DNA of 64,000 bases, from the NCBI RefSeq assembly GCF_001423585.1, contig NZ_LMOP01000013.1:211982-275981 (forward strand), read 5' to 3'. The DNA is from Xanthomonas sp. Leaf148 (GTDB lineage Bacteria > Pseudomonadota > Gammaproteobacteria > Xanthomonadales > Xanthomonadaceae). The notes beneath the pieces are model-generated. The model saw nothing but the letters and a program-made list of their open reading frames with translations. It was not told the origin of the DNA and made no database searches. Positions 46,699 through 56,412 of the stretch are shown here, piece by piece (within the stretch, counting starts at the first letter, position 1; each line of letters opens with the position of its first letter). Position numbers and translations under genes: made by a program.

Positions 46699-48786
46699 GT
46701 GGTCGCAACCTACAACCTTGGCATGGTGCTGTTGTCGCTGGTGGTGGCCGTGTTGGCCTCCTACACCGCGCTGCATCTGGCCGCCCGCATGACCGCCAGC
46801 CGTGGTGGCATCGCCGCCGCATGGCTGGTGGGCGGAGCCATCGCGATGGGCATCGGCATCTGGTCGATGCACTTCGTCGGCATGCTGGCCTTCCAGCTGC
46901 CGATTCCGCTGGGCTACGACGTGGCGCTGACCGCCTACTCGATGCTGGCGGCCATCCTGGCCTCGGCGCTAGCGCTGTGGCTGACCTCGCAACCGCAACT
47001 GCCGTGGCCGCGGCTGGGCCTGGGTGCGGTGCTGATGGGGTTGGGCATCGCACTGATGCACTACATCGGCATGAGCGCGCTGCGCATGTCGCCTGCCATT
47101 ACCTATGACCCGGTGCTGTTCGCGCTGTCGGTGGCGATCGCCATCGGTGCGTCTGCCGCCGCGCTGTGGATCGCGTTCCGGTTGCGTCACGATGGCCGCC
47201 GCTACAGCCTGCGCCTGATCGCCGCCTTGATCATGGGCGTGGCGATCGTCGGCATGCATTACACCGGCATGGCTGCCGCACAATTCGCACCTGGCAGCAT
47301 CTGCGGCGCGGCCGCCGGGGCGCACCTGCCGTTGTCGTGGCTGACCGCGGTGGTGGTGGCGGTCACGTTGGGCCTGCTGATCCTGGCGCTGGTGATCTCG
47401 GTGCTGTCGCGCCGCCATCAGCAGCACACCGAAGTGCTGGCGCAATCGCTGGCGCAGGCCAACGCCGATCTGGCGCTGGCCGCCCTGCACGACCCGCTCA
47501 CCCGCCTGCCCAACCGGGTGCTGCTGCACGAGCACGTGCTGCAGAACATCGAGCGCGCGCAACGCGATGGGCAGCGCTTTGCGGTGATGCTGATCAATCT
47601 GGACGGCTTCAAGGTGGTCAACGACGGCTACGGCCACCGGGTCGGCGATCAATTGCTGGTGGTGGTGGCCGAACGCCTGAGCGCGCATCGGCGTGCGCAC
47701 GGCAGCCTGGCGCGGCTGGGCGCGGATGAGTTCGTGCTGGTGGCCGATATCGCCGACCCGGAAGATGCGGCGGCCATCGCCGGGCATCTGGTGCAGGCGT
47801 TGGCGGTGCCGTTTCTGGTCGGCGATCAAGAGCTGCGCCTGAGCAGCAGCATCGGGATTGCACTGTATCCGGAAGATGCCGGCAGCGAGCACCAGCTGAT
47901 GACGCACGCCGATGCGGCGATGGGCCATGCCAAGCAGGCCGGGCGCAATCGCTACCGCTTCTTCGAGCGCGCGATGACCGACACCACCCGCGAGCGCCTG
48001 CAACTGCTGCAGGATCTGCCGCGCGCGCTGGAATCGGGCCAGTTCGTGCTGCACTACCAGCCCAAATACTGCGCCGACGACGGCCGCCCGATCGGCGCCG
48101 AGGCGCTGATCCGCTGGCAGCATCCAGAACGCGGCCTGGTGCCGCCGGACAGCTTCATTCCGCTGGCCGAACGCAGCGGCATGATCGGCCCGCTCGGCAG
48201 CTGGGTGCTGCAGCAGGCGTGCCGGCAGATGCGCGCATGGCGCGACGACGGCCACGGCGACTGGCGGGTGGCGGTGAACCTGTCGGCCACCCAGCTCGCC
48301 TCGCCCAGCCTGCTCGACGAAGTGGCCACCACCCTGGCCGAGCATGCGATCGCCCCCGGCCAGCTCACCCTGGAAATCACCGAAACCATGGCCATGCGCG
48401 ATGCCGAGGCCTGCCTGCGCACGCTTGGCCAGCTCAATGCACTGGGCGTGCGCATCGCCATCGACGATTTCGGCACCGGTTATTCCAACCTGCTCTACCT
48501 GCGCAAGCTGCCCGCGCACGAGCTCAAGATCGATCGCAGCTTCGTGCAGGCCATGGACAGCGGCGCCGAAGATATCGCCATCGTCGCCGCCGTCGTGGCG
48601 CTGGCCCACACCATGCGCTTGCAGGTGGTGGCCGAGGGCGTGGAAACCGCCGCCCAGCGCAACACCCTGGAACGGCTGGGCTGCGACCAGCTGCAGGGCT
48701 ATCTGCTGGGCCGGCCAATGGAAGCCGACCGCTTCATTGCAGTGGTCGTCGCCCAACGCGACGGCCCGCGTCGCCTGGCCAGCTGA
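46699..48786 (+). CDS. MHYT-GGDEF-EAL cyclic-di-GMP enzyme
   Basis: A 695-residue membrane protein. The N-terminal MHYT sensor has seven-helix character with three motif copies (SMHFVGM, LMHYIGM, GMHYTGM), a domain proposed to bind a metal and sense a gas such as O2 or NO. The GGDEF domain is degenerate (GADEF, 341-345), so cyclase activity is doubtful. The EAL domain looks intact: E468-A-L, NLSATQL, EITET, IDDFGTGYS, LKIDRSF and VAEGVET. It is best read as a phosphodiesterase. The start is GTG 46699; no good ribosome site decides it. Confidence 0.88.
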   Translation: MVATYNLGMVLLSLVVAVLASYTALHLAARMTASRGGIAAAWLVGGAIAMGIGIWSMHFVGMLAFQLPIPLGYDVALTAYSMLAAILASALALWLTSQPQLPWPRLGLGAVLMGLGIALMHYIGMSALRMSPAITYDPVLFALSVAIAIGASAAALWIAFRLRHDGRRYSLRLIAALIMGVAIVGMHYTGMAAAQFAPGSICGAAAGAHLPLSWLTAVVVAVTLGLLILALVISVLSRRHQQHTEVLAQSLAQANADLALAALHDPLTRLPNRVLLHEHVLQNIERAQRDGQRFAVMLINLDGFKVVNDGYGHRVGDQLLVVVAERLSAHRRAHGSLARLGADEFVLVADIADPEDAAAIAGHLVQALAVPFLVGDQELRLSSSIGIALYPEDAGSEHQLMTHADAAMGHAKQAGRNRYRFFERAMTDTTRERLQLLQDLPRALESGQFVLHYQPKYCADDGRPIGAEALIRWQHPERGLVPPDSFIPLAERSGMIGPLGSWVLQQACRQMRAWRDDGHGDWRVAVNLSATQLASPSLLDEVATTLAEHAIAPGQLTLEITETMAMRDAEACLRTLGQLNALGVRIAIDDFGTGYSNLLYLRKLPAHELKIDRSFVQAMDSGAEDIAIVAAVVALAHTMRLQVVAEGVETAAQRNTLERLGCDQLQGYLLGRPMEADRFIAVVVAQRDGPRRLAS

Positions 48787-49619
48787 GCAACAAACGACCT
48801 CGAACGACTCTCGGCCCAGCCTTCATGCTCAACGACTCCCAGCCAGGCCGAGCACCAGCCTGGACGTGGAGCGGCTGACAGCACGTAGCGAGCGTTTGCC
48901 GGGCAGTGAGCGCAGTGGCGTTGTCGGCCGCATCCTGCGGTCACAGGCCCAGGCCAAGCGCCGAGTAGGTCGAGTGCGCAGTGCCCTCGCCGCTCGCGGG
49001 ACACGCCGTGAACCCGTCCCTGGGGGCTCGATGGCGGCATCCATGCCGCAAGCGGCGAGGACACCGCGCCAGACAGCCGGCTGGTGACTTTGAAGAATAG
49101 AAGGCACTGCGCCAGACCGTTGCTGGTTAAGTGGTGAAAGCTCTGCACAGCGACTAGCGTGACTGGTCCTTGCCCGCTCACCGTCGCGGGACCCTTGGCG
49201 GCATGGATGCCACCAAGGAGCTTGGAGCAGCTAACAAAACGACTGTGCAGCCGCCAGGCGGGCGCGGCCGGTGCTCGGAATCGGCATGTACCACCCGTAC
49301 ACTCCGGTTCCTCCGCGCCGTCCACACCCACCTGACGACCTCTTACATGGACGTACTTGCAAAGTGTCCTGCGATAGTGGGCAGGCAAGGACACTGCAGC
49401 CAAGTAGCAGATCAGCCGGCCTGCACTAGAGTGACGTCACGCAGTTTTGTTAGCCGCGCTTTTGTAGACCGACGGGCTGCCCTCGCCCCTCACCGTCGCC
49501 ACACCCCTCCAGCAGCTCAACGCGCGGCCACAGCTTTTCCGATTCCCCAATCCCGATTCCCGCTCCGAAACTGGAACGCCGCTTGCATGAGACCAGGCTG
49601 ATCCCCCACCGGCACCTTC
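48787..49619. other. 833-bp gap before flhB with xanthomonad-type repeats
   Basis: No gene is supported. Two short palindromic segments stand out, GCGGCAT-cc-ATGCCGC (around 49034-49049) and GGCAT-gg-ATGCC (around 49198-49209). Both are embedded in similar GTCCCGCGA/GGCGGCATGGATGCC wording in opposite orientations, suggesting decayed repeat copies. The sigma-54 promoter of flhB lies at the right end. Confidence 0.5.
49572..49588 (+). promoter_or_regulatory. Sigma-54 promoter of flhB
   Basis: TGGAACG-ccgc-TTGCAT has GG 49573-49574 and GC 49585-49586. The predicted start near 49598 leaves a ~22-base leader. Confidence 0.85.
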
Positions 49620-50750
49620 ATGTCCGAGTCCGACGACGGCGGCGAGCGTACAGAGCTTCCCACCGAAAAACGCCTGCGCGAGGCGCGTGAGCAGGGCAAC
49701 ATCCCGCAATCGCGGGAGTTGTCCACTGCCGCGGTGTTCGGCGCAGGCGTGTTCGGGTTGATGGCATTGGCCGGCGGCATCGGCGATGGCGCGGCGGTGT
49801 GGATGAAGACCGCGCTCAGCCCCGACCCGAGGATGCGCGAGAACCCGATGGCGCTATTTGGCCACTTCGGCGACCTGCTGATGCAGCTGCTGTGGGTGAT
49901 GCTGCCGCTGATCGGGATCTGCCTGCTGGCCGGGCTGGCCGGCCCGCTGCTGATGAGCGGCCTGCATTTTTCCAGCAAGGCCATCATGCCCGACCTCACC
50001 AAGCTCAACCCGGCCAGCGGGATCAAGCGCATGTGGGGCAGCAACAGCCTGGCCGAGCTGGTCAAGTCGATCCTGCGCCTGCTGTTCGTCGGTCTGGCGG
50101 CCTGGCTGTGCATCTCCAAGAACCTGCACGGCCTGCGCTCGCTGGTGAACCAGCCGCTGGAACAGGCCATCAGCAACGGCCTGCACTTCACTAAGAGCCT
50201 GCTGTTCTACACCGCCGGCGCGCTGGTGCTGCTGGCCGCCATCGACGCGCCCTACCAGAAGTGGAACTGGATGCGGAAGCTCAAGATGACGCGCGAAGAG
50301 ATCAAGCGCGAGATGAAAGAAAGCGAGGGCAGCCCCGAAGTGAAGGGCCGCATCCGCCAGATGCAGATGCAGATGTCGCAGCGCCAGATGATGGAAGCGG
50401 TGCCCAAGGCCGACGTGGTGCTGATGAACCCGACCCACTACGCGGTGGCGCTCAAGTACGAAGGCGGCAAGATGCGCGCCCCGATCGTGGTGGCCAAAGG
50501 CGTGGACGAAATGGCCTTCCGCATCCGCGAAGCCTGCGAACAACACCGGGTGGCGATCGTCACCGCACCGCCTTTGGCACGCGCCTTGTATAGGGAAGCT
50601 CAAATCGGCAAGGAAATTCCCGTGAGACTCTATTCGGTCGTGGCCCAGGTGCTCTCCTACGTCTACCAGTTGCGCGGTTGGAACGGCGGCCCGATGCCGG
50701 AATTGCCCTCGCTGGACGTGGATGAGTTCGGCAAGGGAGCCAGCGCATGA
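49620..50750 (+). CDS. flhB: FlhB, export switch protein
   Basis: FlhB switches export from rod/hook to filament substrates. The 376-residue protein has an N-terminal charged tail (ERTELPTEKRLREAREQGNIPQSREL), four membrane segments, and a cytoplasmic domain with the autocleavage motif N270-P-T-H. The C-terminal tail is slightly longer than in enterics. It overlaps flhA by four bases (ATGA). Confidence 0.96.
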   Translation: MSESDDGGERTELPTEKRLREAREQGNIPQSRELSTAAVFGAGVFGLMALAGGIGDGAAVWMKTALSPDPRMRENPMALFGHFGDLLMQLLWVMLPLIGICLLAGLAGPLLMSGLHFSSKAIMPDLTKLNPASGIKRMWGSNSLAELVKSILRLLFVGLAAWLCISKNLHGLRSLVNQPLEQAISNGLHFTKSLLFYTAGALVLLAAIDAPYQKWNWMRKLKMTREEIKREMKESEGSPEVKGRIRQMQMQMSQRQMMEAVPKADVVLMNPTHYAVALKYEGGKMRAPIVVAKGVDEMAFRIREACEQHRVAIVTAPPLARALYREAQIGKEIPVRLYSVVAQVLSYVYQLRGWNGGPMPELPSLDVDEFGKGASA

Positions 50751-52840
50751 GCGCCCAACCCACCCCGCTGAATGCCCGTCGCGTCATGGAATTGCTGCGC
50801 AACGGCCTGGGCGCCCCGCTGGCGCTGATGGCCATGCTGGCCATGCTAATGGTGCCGCTGGCCGCACCGGTGCTGGATGCGCTGTTCACCTTCAACATCG
50901 CCATCTCGCTGATGGTGCTGCTGGCGGTGATCTACGTGCAGCGCCCGCTGGAATTCACCATTTTCCCGATCGTGCTGCTGATGACCACGATGCTGCGGCT
51001 GGCGCTGAACGTCGCCTCCAGCCGCGTGATCCTGATCAACGGCCAGGACGGCCACGCCGCGGCCGGCAAGGTGATCGAGGCCTTCGGCCAGTTCGTGATC
51101 GGCGGCAACTATGCCGTGGGTATCGTGGTGTTCGCGATCCTGACCATCATCAACTTCGTGGTCATCACCAAGGGTGCCGGGCGCGTGTCGGAAGTGACCG
51201 CCCGCTTCATCCTGGACGCCATGCCCGGCAAACAGATGGCCATCGACGCCGACCTCAACGCCGGTTTGCTGACGCGTGAGGAAGCCAAGGCTCGCCGCGA
51301 AGAAGTCCGCGAAGAAGCCGACTTCTACGGCGCAATGGACGGTGCCAACAAGTTCATCCGCGGCGACGCCATCGCCGCCATCATGATTTTGTTCATCAAC
51401 CTCATCGGCGGCATGGCGGTGGGCATGTTCCAGCACGACATGAGCTTCGTGGATGCCGCGTCCACCTACACCCTGCTGTCGATCGGCGATGGTCTGGTGG
51501 CGCAGCTGCCGGCCCTGTTGGTGTCGTCTTCGGTCGCCTTGCTGGTGACCCGCGCCTCGCGTGCGCAGGACATGCGCGGCGCCATGATCAGCCAGGTGTT
51601 CGGCCAGCACCGCGCACTCGCGGTGGCCGCCGCCATCCTGGGCCTGGTCGGCCTGGTGCCGGGCATGCCGAACGTCGCGTTTTTGACGCTCGGCCTGATC
51701 CTGGGCGTGATCGCCTGGAAAATGTACAAGCGCAGCCTGGTGGTCGCCCCGACCGGCGACCCCGCCAGCGACCCCAAGGCCGCCGCCGCAGCCGCCACCG
51801 CGCAGGCCAGCGCCGAACTGAGCTGGGACGAACTGCGCCCGATCGACCCGCTGGGCCTGGAAGTGGGCTACCGGCTGATCCCGCTGGTGGACAAGCACCA
51901 GGGCGGCGAATTGATGGCGCGCATCAAGGGCGTGCGCCGCAAGCTCACCCAGGACATCGGTTTCCTGGTGCCGCCGGTGCATATCCGCGACAACCTGGAA
52001 CTGTCGGCCAACGCCTATCGTCTGCTGGTGCATGGCGTGCCGGTGGCCACCGCCGAGATCTATCCCGACCGCGAGCTGGCGCTGGACCCGGGCGGTGCGC
52101 TCGGCCAGCTGGACGGCATTCCCGGCAAGGACCCGGCGTTCGGCCTGGATGCCACCTGGATCCAGCCGCATCAGCGCTCCTACGCCGAATCGATGGGCTA
52201 CACCGTGGTCGACCCGGCTACCGTGGTGGCCACGCATCTGTCGCACCTGATCCGCGAACACGCCCCGGAACTGCTCGGCCACGAAGAAGTGCAGCAGTTG
52301 CTGGCCACCCTGGCCAAGACCGCGCCGAAGATGGTCGAAGACCTCACCCCGAAGGCGTTGCCGCTGTCGGTGGTGGTGCGCGTGCTGCAGAACTTGCTGA
52401 TCGAGCGGATCCCGGTGCGTCAACTGCGCAAGATCGTCGAAGCGCTGGTCGAGCACGCCCCGCAGAGCCAGGACCCGGCCACCCTCACCGCCGCGGTACG
52501 CACCTCGCTGGGCCGCTTCATCGTGCAGGAGATCGCCGGCATGTCCGCCGAACTGCCGGTATTCACTCTGGCCCCGCAGCTGGAGCGCGTGTTGCAGGAA
52601 TCCACCCACGGCAACGGCGTGGCGCTGGAGCCCGGCCTGGCCGAGCGCCTGCACCAGAGCCTGGCCGATTGCGTCGGCAAGCAGGAAGCCCGCAACGAAC
52701 CGGCCGTGGTCCTGGTACCCGGCACGGTCCGCGCCGCCCTGGCCCGCCTGGTCCGCCACAGCGTCCCCAGCCTGTCGGTGCTGGCGTATAGCGAAGTGCC
52801 GGAAGACAAACGCCTGAAGCTGGTCGGCACCATTAGCTGA
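50747..52840 (+). CDS. flhA: FlhA, export gate platform protein
   Basis: FlhA forms the nonameric export platform. The 697-residue protein has about eight membrane segments in the first ~330 residues, including the FHIPEP-family block FTIFPIVLLMTTMLRLALNVASSR in part, and a large cytoplasmic substrate-docking domain (EVGYRLIPLVD..., VLQNLLIERIPVR). Length and order are typical. The region downstream is repeat-rich. Confidence 0.97.
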   Translation: MSAQPTPLNARRVMELLRNGLGAPLALMAMLAMLMVPLAAPVLDALFTFNIAISLMVLLAVIYVQRPLEFTIFPIVLLMTTMLRLALNVASSRVILINGQDGHAAAGKVIEAFGQFVIGGNYAVGIVVFAILTIINFVVITKGAGRVSEVTARFILDAMPGKQMAIDADLNAGLLTREEAKARREEVREEADFYGAMDGANKFIRGDAIAAIMILFINLIGGMAVGMFQHDMSFVDAASTYTLLSIGDGLVAQLPALLVSSSVALLVTRASRAQDMRGAMISQVFGQHRALAVAAAILGLVGLVPGMPNVAFLTLGLILGVIAWKMYKRSLVVAPTGDPASDPKAAAAAATAQASAELSWDELRPIDPLGLEVGYRLIPLVDKHQGGELMARIKGVRRKLTQDIGFLVPPVHIRDNLELSANAYRLLVHGVPVATAEIYPDRELALDPGGALGQLDGIPGKDPAFGLDATWIQPHQRSYAESMGYTVVDPATVVATHLSHLIREHAPELLGHEEVQQLLATLAKTAPKMVEDLTPKALPLSVVVRVLQNLLIERIPVRQLRKIVEALVEHAPQSQDPATLTAAVRTSLGRFIVQEIAGMSAELPVFTLAPQLERVLQESTHGNGVALEPGLAERLHQSLADCVGKQEARNEPAVVLVPGTVRAALARLVRHSVPSLSVLAYSEVPEDKRLKLVGTIS

Positions 52841-52870
52841 GTCGAAAGCACATCGTAGTCCCCCCATTCC

Positions 52871-52936
52871 GTAGGCGCGCACCCGGGCGCGACAGCGTTA
52901 CCGGGACAGCCCCGTCGCGCCCAGGTGCGCTCCTAC
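52871..52936. repeat. 66-bp GTAG-type palindromic element, copy 1
   Basis: The element begins GTAGG and ends CCTAC, with arms built from GCGCACCCGGGCGCGAC and the complementary GTCGCGCCCAGGTGCGC around a CCGGGACAG centre. It resembles REP elements that begin with GTAG in Stenotrophomonas and Xanthomonas. Further copies are at 53057 and 53244. Confidence 0.85.
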
Positions 52937-53056
52937 GGCGCACTGGGTAATCCGACAACGCGGGCGAGCTTTGATCCAGAAGGGTTAACCGCTGGGATGC
53001 GAAATCCCAAGAAGACAGCACAGCTCGAACTGGACAACCTCGCCGACACCGCTTGT

Positions 53057-53122
53057 GTAGGAGCGCACCCGGGCGCGACAGCTTTACCGGGAAAGCCCTA
53101 TCGCGCCCAGGTGCGCTCCTAC
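53057..53122. repeat. 66-bp GTAG-type palindromic element, copy 2
   Basis: Same element as copy 1, with a few substitutions in the centre (TTTACCGGGAAAGCCCTA). Start-to-start distance from copy 1 is 186 bp, while the sequence between copies is unrelated. Confidence 0.85.
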
Positions 53123-53243
53123 GATGCAGCGTGCACCCTGACCAGGCGCCGTTGGCCCCGCTCTGCATGCTCAACCGCGGCAACGGGCGATGTCTCGGAC
53201 GACGACCTACCGCCGACCAAGCAACATCGTCGCCCCCCTTTCC

Positions 53244-53309
53244 GTAGGAGCGCACCCGGGCGCGACGGCTTTACCGGGACAACCCCATCGCGCCCAGGTG
53301 CGCTCCTAC
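53244..53309. repeat. 66-bp GTAG-type palindromic element, copy 3
   Basis: Third copy, 187 bp after copy 2. The remaining sequence of the 1021-bp flhA-flhF gap holds no supported gene; the right end carries the flhF promoter. Confidence 0.85.
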
Positions 53310-53685
53310 GACTGCAGCAGCGCTCCGGTACAGCTCGACGGCCTCCATCGCGTCCTCCAGCAATCGCTGCAGGGCGGCCATCAACCGCCAATGCCAGGCG
53401 CCGGAAATCCGCCACTCGGCAAAACCCCCAATCGATTGCATGCCACCGACCCTGGCAAGCATGACGAGCACGACGCTGTCGCGGTTCGCGCGGGCATTCA
53501 ATGCGCTCCAAGACACGCGACCTGCGCTGCCGTCCAGCATAGGGACGCCGTCACACCGGCACCCAATGCCGTCGAAAACTTCAATCAGAACATTCACTTA
53601 GCGCGGCAAGCCCGGCTCGGCATCAGTACCCAGCCTCCTCCGCGCGCCCCCGCACCCACTCGCCAAAAACCCAGCACCGCCGTTT

Positions 53686-53701
53686 TGGCACGCCGCGTGC
53701 A
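53686..53701 (+). promoter_or_regulatory. Sigma-54 promoter of the flhF operon
   Basis: TGGCACG-ccgc-GTGCA has GG 53687-53688 and GC 53699-53700; the TTGC element is GTGC here. The start would be near 53712, leaving a ~150-base leader before flhF. Confidence 0.8.
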
Positions 53702-53861
53702 TTAGCTCTGGCGAGACCGCAGACAGCACCACCGCTGCGGGGCGGATGGCAGGACTTGGAACAACCGAACGGGACAGGCAACTCATGACGCTGGCAACAC
53801 ACCCACATTCATCGCGCACCCGTCCGGCGTCCGGCGGGTCCCGTTCCTGGAGGCACGTGGC

Positions 53862-55541
53862 ATGAAGATCAAACGCTTTGTCGCCCCGGACATGCGCACC
53901 GCATTCCGCATGGTGCGTGAAGAGCACGGCCCGGATGCAGTGATCCTGTCCAACCGTCGTACCGCTGAAGGCATCGAGATCGTCGCTGCCAGCAACTACG
54001 ACGAAGAACTCGTGCAGCGTGCGCTGGAAACCGCACGCTCCGATGCGCCGATCACCCATACCGCTCCGCAGCAGCAGGCGCCCGTGCAACAGGCTCCGGT
54101 GCAGGCCGCTGCCCGCCCCGCCGCTCCGGTGCATGCCCCGCTCAAGCCGGCCGCCGAGAACGGCATGAGCCACCGCCAGCGTGTTGCCAGCGCCGCCGAA
54201 GAAATGATTGCTGCGATGGCCCTGCGTCAGCCGGTCAGCGTGCCGCGTCAGGCCCCGGTGGCCGCCCCGATCCGCAGCGTGGTGCCGATGCCGGCCGTGC
54301 AGGATGTCGCCGCCCCGGTGGTGCAGCGTCAGGAACACGCGCTGTCGGCCGTGCCGGAACAGCTGTTCGCCGACTTTTTGACTACCGCCCCGGTGCAGCG
54401 CCCCGCCGTACAGGCCGCTCCGGTACAGGCACCGACCCCGGTCGTTGCCGCAGCCCTCGCCGCCCCGGCTTACGCCGCGCATGGGCAGGACGACGATGCA
54501 TTCGACGACGAAGCCGACTTCGACCTGGACGACGCGCTGCCGCAGATCCTGCCGCCAGCCGCGTTGCCGCCGATCGTCGTCGCCCCCGCCGCGCTGGCCG
54601 CGGTGCCGGTGGCCGCCGCGCCGCTCCCGCAGAACGACGAAGAACTCAAGCAGCTGCGTGGCGAACTGGCGCTGATGCGTCAGATGATCGAGCGCGAAAT
54701 GAACCGCCTCACCGACGAGCGCCTGCGTGGCTCCCCGGTGCGTGCGCAGGCGCTGGAGCTGATGGACGACTACGGCTTCGATGCCGGCCTGACCCGCGAC
54801 GTCGCCATGCAGATCCCGGCCGATACCGAATTGCACCGCGGCCGCGGGCTGATGCTGGGCCTGTTGTCCAAGCGCCTGCCGGTGGCCCCGATCGACCCGC
54901 TGGAACGCGGCGGCGTGATCGCCCTGGTCGGCCCGACCGGTGCCGGCAAGACCACCACCATCGCCAAGCTGGCGCAGCGCTTCGCCGCCCAGCACGCCCC
55001 GCGCGACGTAGCCCTGGTCACCACCGACACCTTGCGCGTCGGTGGCCGCGAGCAGCTGCACAGCTACGGCCGCCAGCTCGGCATCGCCGTGCACGAGGCC
55101 GACAGCGCCGAAAGCCTGCTCGCGCTGCTGGATCGCCTGCGCGACTACAAGCTGGTGCTGATCGACACCGCCGGCATGGGTCAGCGCGACCGCGCCCTGG
55201 CTGCCCAGCTGAACTGGCTGCGCGCCGCCCAGCAGGTCACCTCGCTGCTGGTACTGCCCGCCAACTCCCATTTTGCCGACCTCGACGAGGTCGTGCGCCG
55301 CTTCGCCCACGCCAAACCCCAAGGCGTGGTGCTGACCAAACTCGACGAGACCGGCCGCTTCGGCAGCGCCTTGTCGGTGGTGGTCGACCACCAACTGCCC
55401 ATCACCTGGGTGACTGACGGACAGCGGGTCCCCGACGACCTGCACCGCGCCAATGCCGCCAGTCTCGTTCTTCGTCTTGAAGATTTACGGCGCGCTGCCG
55501 ATAAGCCCTGTACTCCGGAGCACAACCATGCAGTCGCGTGA
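53862..55541 (+). CDS. flhF: FlhF, SRP-type GTPase for polar flagellum placement
   Basis: FlhF marks the pole where the flagellum forms. The 559-residue protein has an N-terminal B domain (MKIKRFVAPDMRTAFRMVREEHGPDAVILSNRR in part), a long Ala/Pro/Val/Gln-rich linker (~60-250), and an SRP-like NG domain with GPTGAGKT at about 357-364, TTDTLRVGGREQL and TKLDETGRFG. The linker makes it longer than many relatives. It overlaps flhG by 14 bases. Confidence 0.95.
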   Translation: MKIKRFVAPDMRTAFRMVREEHGPDAVILSNRRTAEGIEIVAASNYDEELVQRALETARSDAPITHTAPQQQAPVQQAPVQAAARPAAPVHAPLKPAAENGMSHRQRVASAAEEMIAAMALRQPVSVPRQAPVAAPIRSVVPMPAVQDVAAPVVQRQEHALSAVPEQLFADFLTTAPVQRPAVQAAPVQAPTPVVAAALAAPAYAAHGQDDDAFDDEADFDLDDALPQILPPAALPPIVVAPAALAAVPVAAAPLPQNDEELKQLRGELALMRQMIEREMNRLTDERLRGSPVRAQALELMDDYGFDAGLTRDVAMQIPADTELHRGRGLMLGLLSKRLPVAPIDPLERGGVIALVGPTGAGKTTTIAKLAQRFAAQHAPRDVALVTTDTLRVGGREQLHSYGRQLGIAVHEADSAESLLALLDRLRDYKLVLIDTAGMGQRDRALAAQLNWLRAAQQVTSLLVLPANSHFADLDEVVRRFAHAKPQGVVLTKLDETGRFGSALSVVVDHQLPITWVTDGQRVPDDLHRANAASLVLRLEDLRRAADKPCTPEHNHAVA

Positions 55542-56412
55542 ATACGCAAAGCTGACCAACGCCTTCCCCCTGACGGCGACCCGTCCCGAGCCCTTGGGCC
55601 CGGTGCGCACGATTGCCGTGACCGGTGGCAAGGGCGGCGTGGGCAAAACCAACATCTCCGCCAACCTGGCCGTGGCGCTTGCCGACATGGGCAAACGCAC
55701 GCTGCTGCTGGACGCCGACCTTGGCCTGGCCAACCTGGATGTGGTCTTGGGACTCTCGCCCAAGTTCACCCTGGCCGACCTGATCGCCGGCCGCTGCACA
55801 CTCGATGAAGTGATCATCGAAGGTCCCGGCGGCGTGTTGGTGGTCCCGGCCGCCTCCGGTCGCCGCCACATGGCGGAACTGGCTCCGGCCCAGCACATCG
55901 GCCTGGTCAATGTGTTCTCCGAACTGGAACGCGACCTGGACGTGATGGTCATCGACACCGCCGCCGGCATCACCGACAGCGTGCTGACCTTCTGCCAGGC
56001 CGCCCAGGACACCGTGGTGGTGGTCTGCGACGAGCCGGCCTCGATCACCGACGCCTATGCGCTGATCAAGGTGCTCTCGCGCGAACGCGGCGTGGACCGC
56101 CTGCAGATCATCGCCAACATGGTGCGCGACCCCAACGAAGGCCGCCTGCTGTACGACAAGCTCTCGCGCGTCTGCGAAAAGTTCCTTGGCGATGTGTCGC
56201 TGAACTATCTCGGCCACGTGCCGCAGGACGACTGGTTGCGCCTGTCGGTACAGCGTCAGCAACCCGTCATCAAGGCGTATCCCGCCAGCCCGTCGGCGCA
56301 GGCCATTGCCGAAATCGCACGCCGTACCTCGCGTTGGCAGGCTCCCACCGTGCCGCGCGGCAACGTCGAGTTCTTTGTCGAACGCATCATCCAACGGGGA
56401 GTGGCCGCATGA
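55528..56412 (+). CDS. flhG: FlhG (FleN/YlxH), MinD-like flagellar number regulator
   Basis: A ParA/MinD ATPase that limits polar flagella to one and, in Pseudomonas, antagonises FleQ. From ATG 55528 it is 294 residues. It has the deviant Walker A KGGVGKT (35-41), the switch DADLGLANLDVVLGL and DTAAGI. The N-terminal ~25 residues may hold a FlhF-stimulating segment. It overlaps both flhF and fliA, so the three are translationally linked. Confidence 0.95.
   Translation: MQSREYAKLTNAFPLTATRPEPLGPVRTIAVTGGKGGVGKTNISANLAVALADMGKRTLLLDADLGLANLDVVLGLSPKFTLADLIAGRCTLDEVIIEGPGGVLVVPAASGRRHMAELAPAQHIGLVNVFSELERDLDVMVIDTAAGITDSVLTFCQAAQDTVVVVCDEPASITDAYALIKVLSRERGVDRLQIIANMVRDPNEGRLLYDKLSRVCEKFLGDVSLNYLGHVPQDDWLRLSVQRQQPVIKAYPASPSAQAIAEIARRTSRWQAPTVPRGNVEFFVERIIQRGVAA

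Noticed and set aside
49170..49601. A 143-residue plus-strand frame in the gap before flhB
   Set aside because: It lacks a ribosome site, reads through the flhB sigma-54 promoter and repeat-like sequence, and its product has no domain character.
52871..53309. Regularly spaced repeats considered as a CRISPR array
   Set aside because: Only three copies, each 66 bp and palindromic, with ~120-bp spacers; no cas genes. They fit REP-type elements better.
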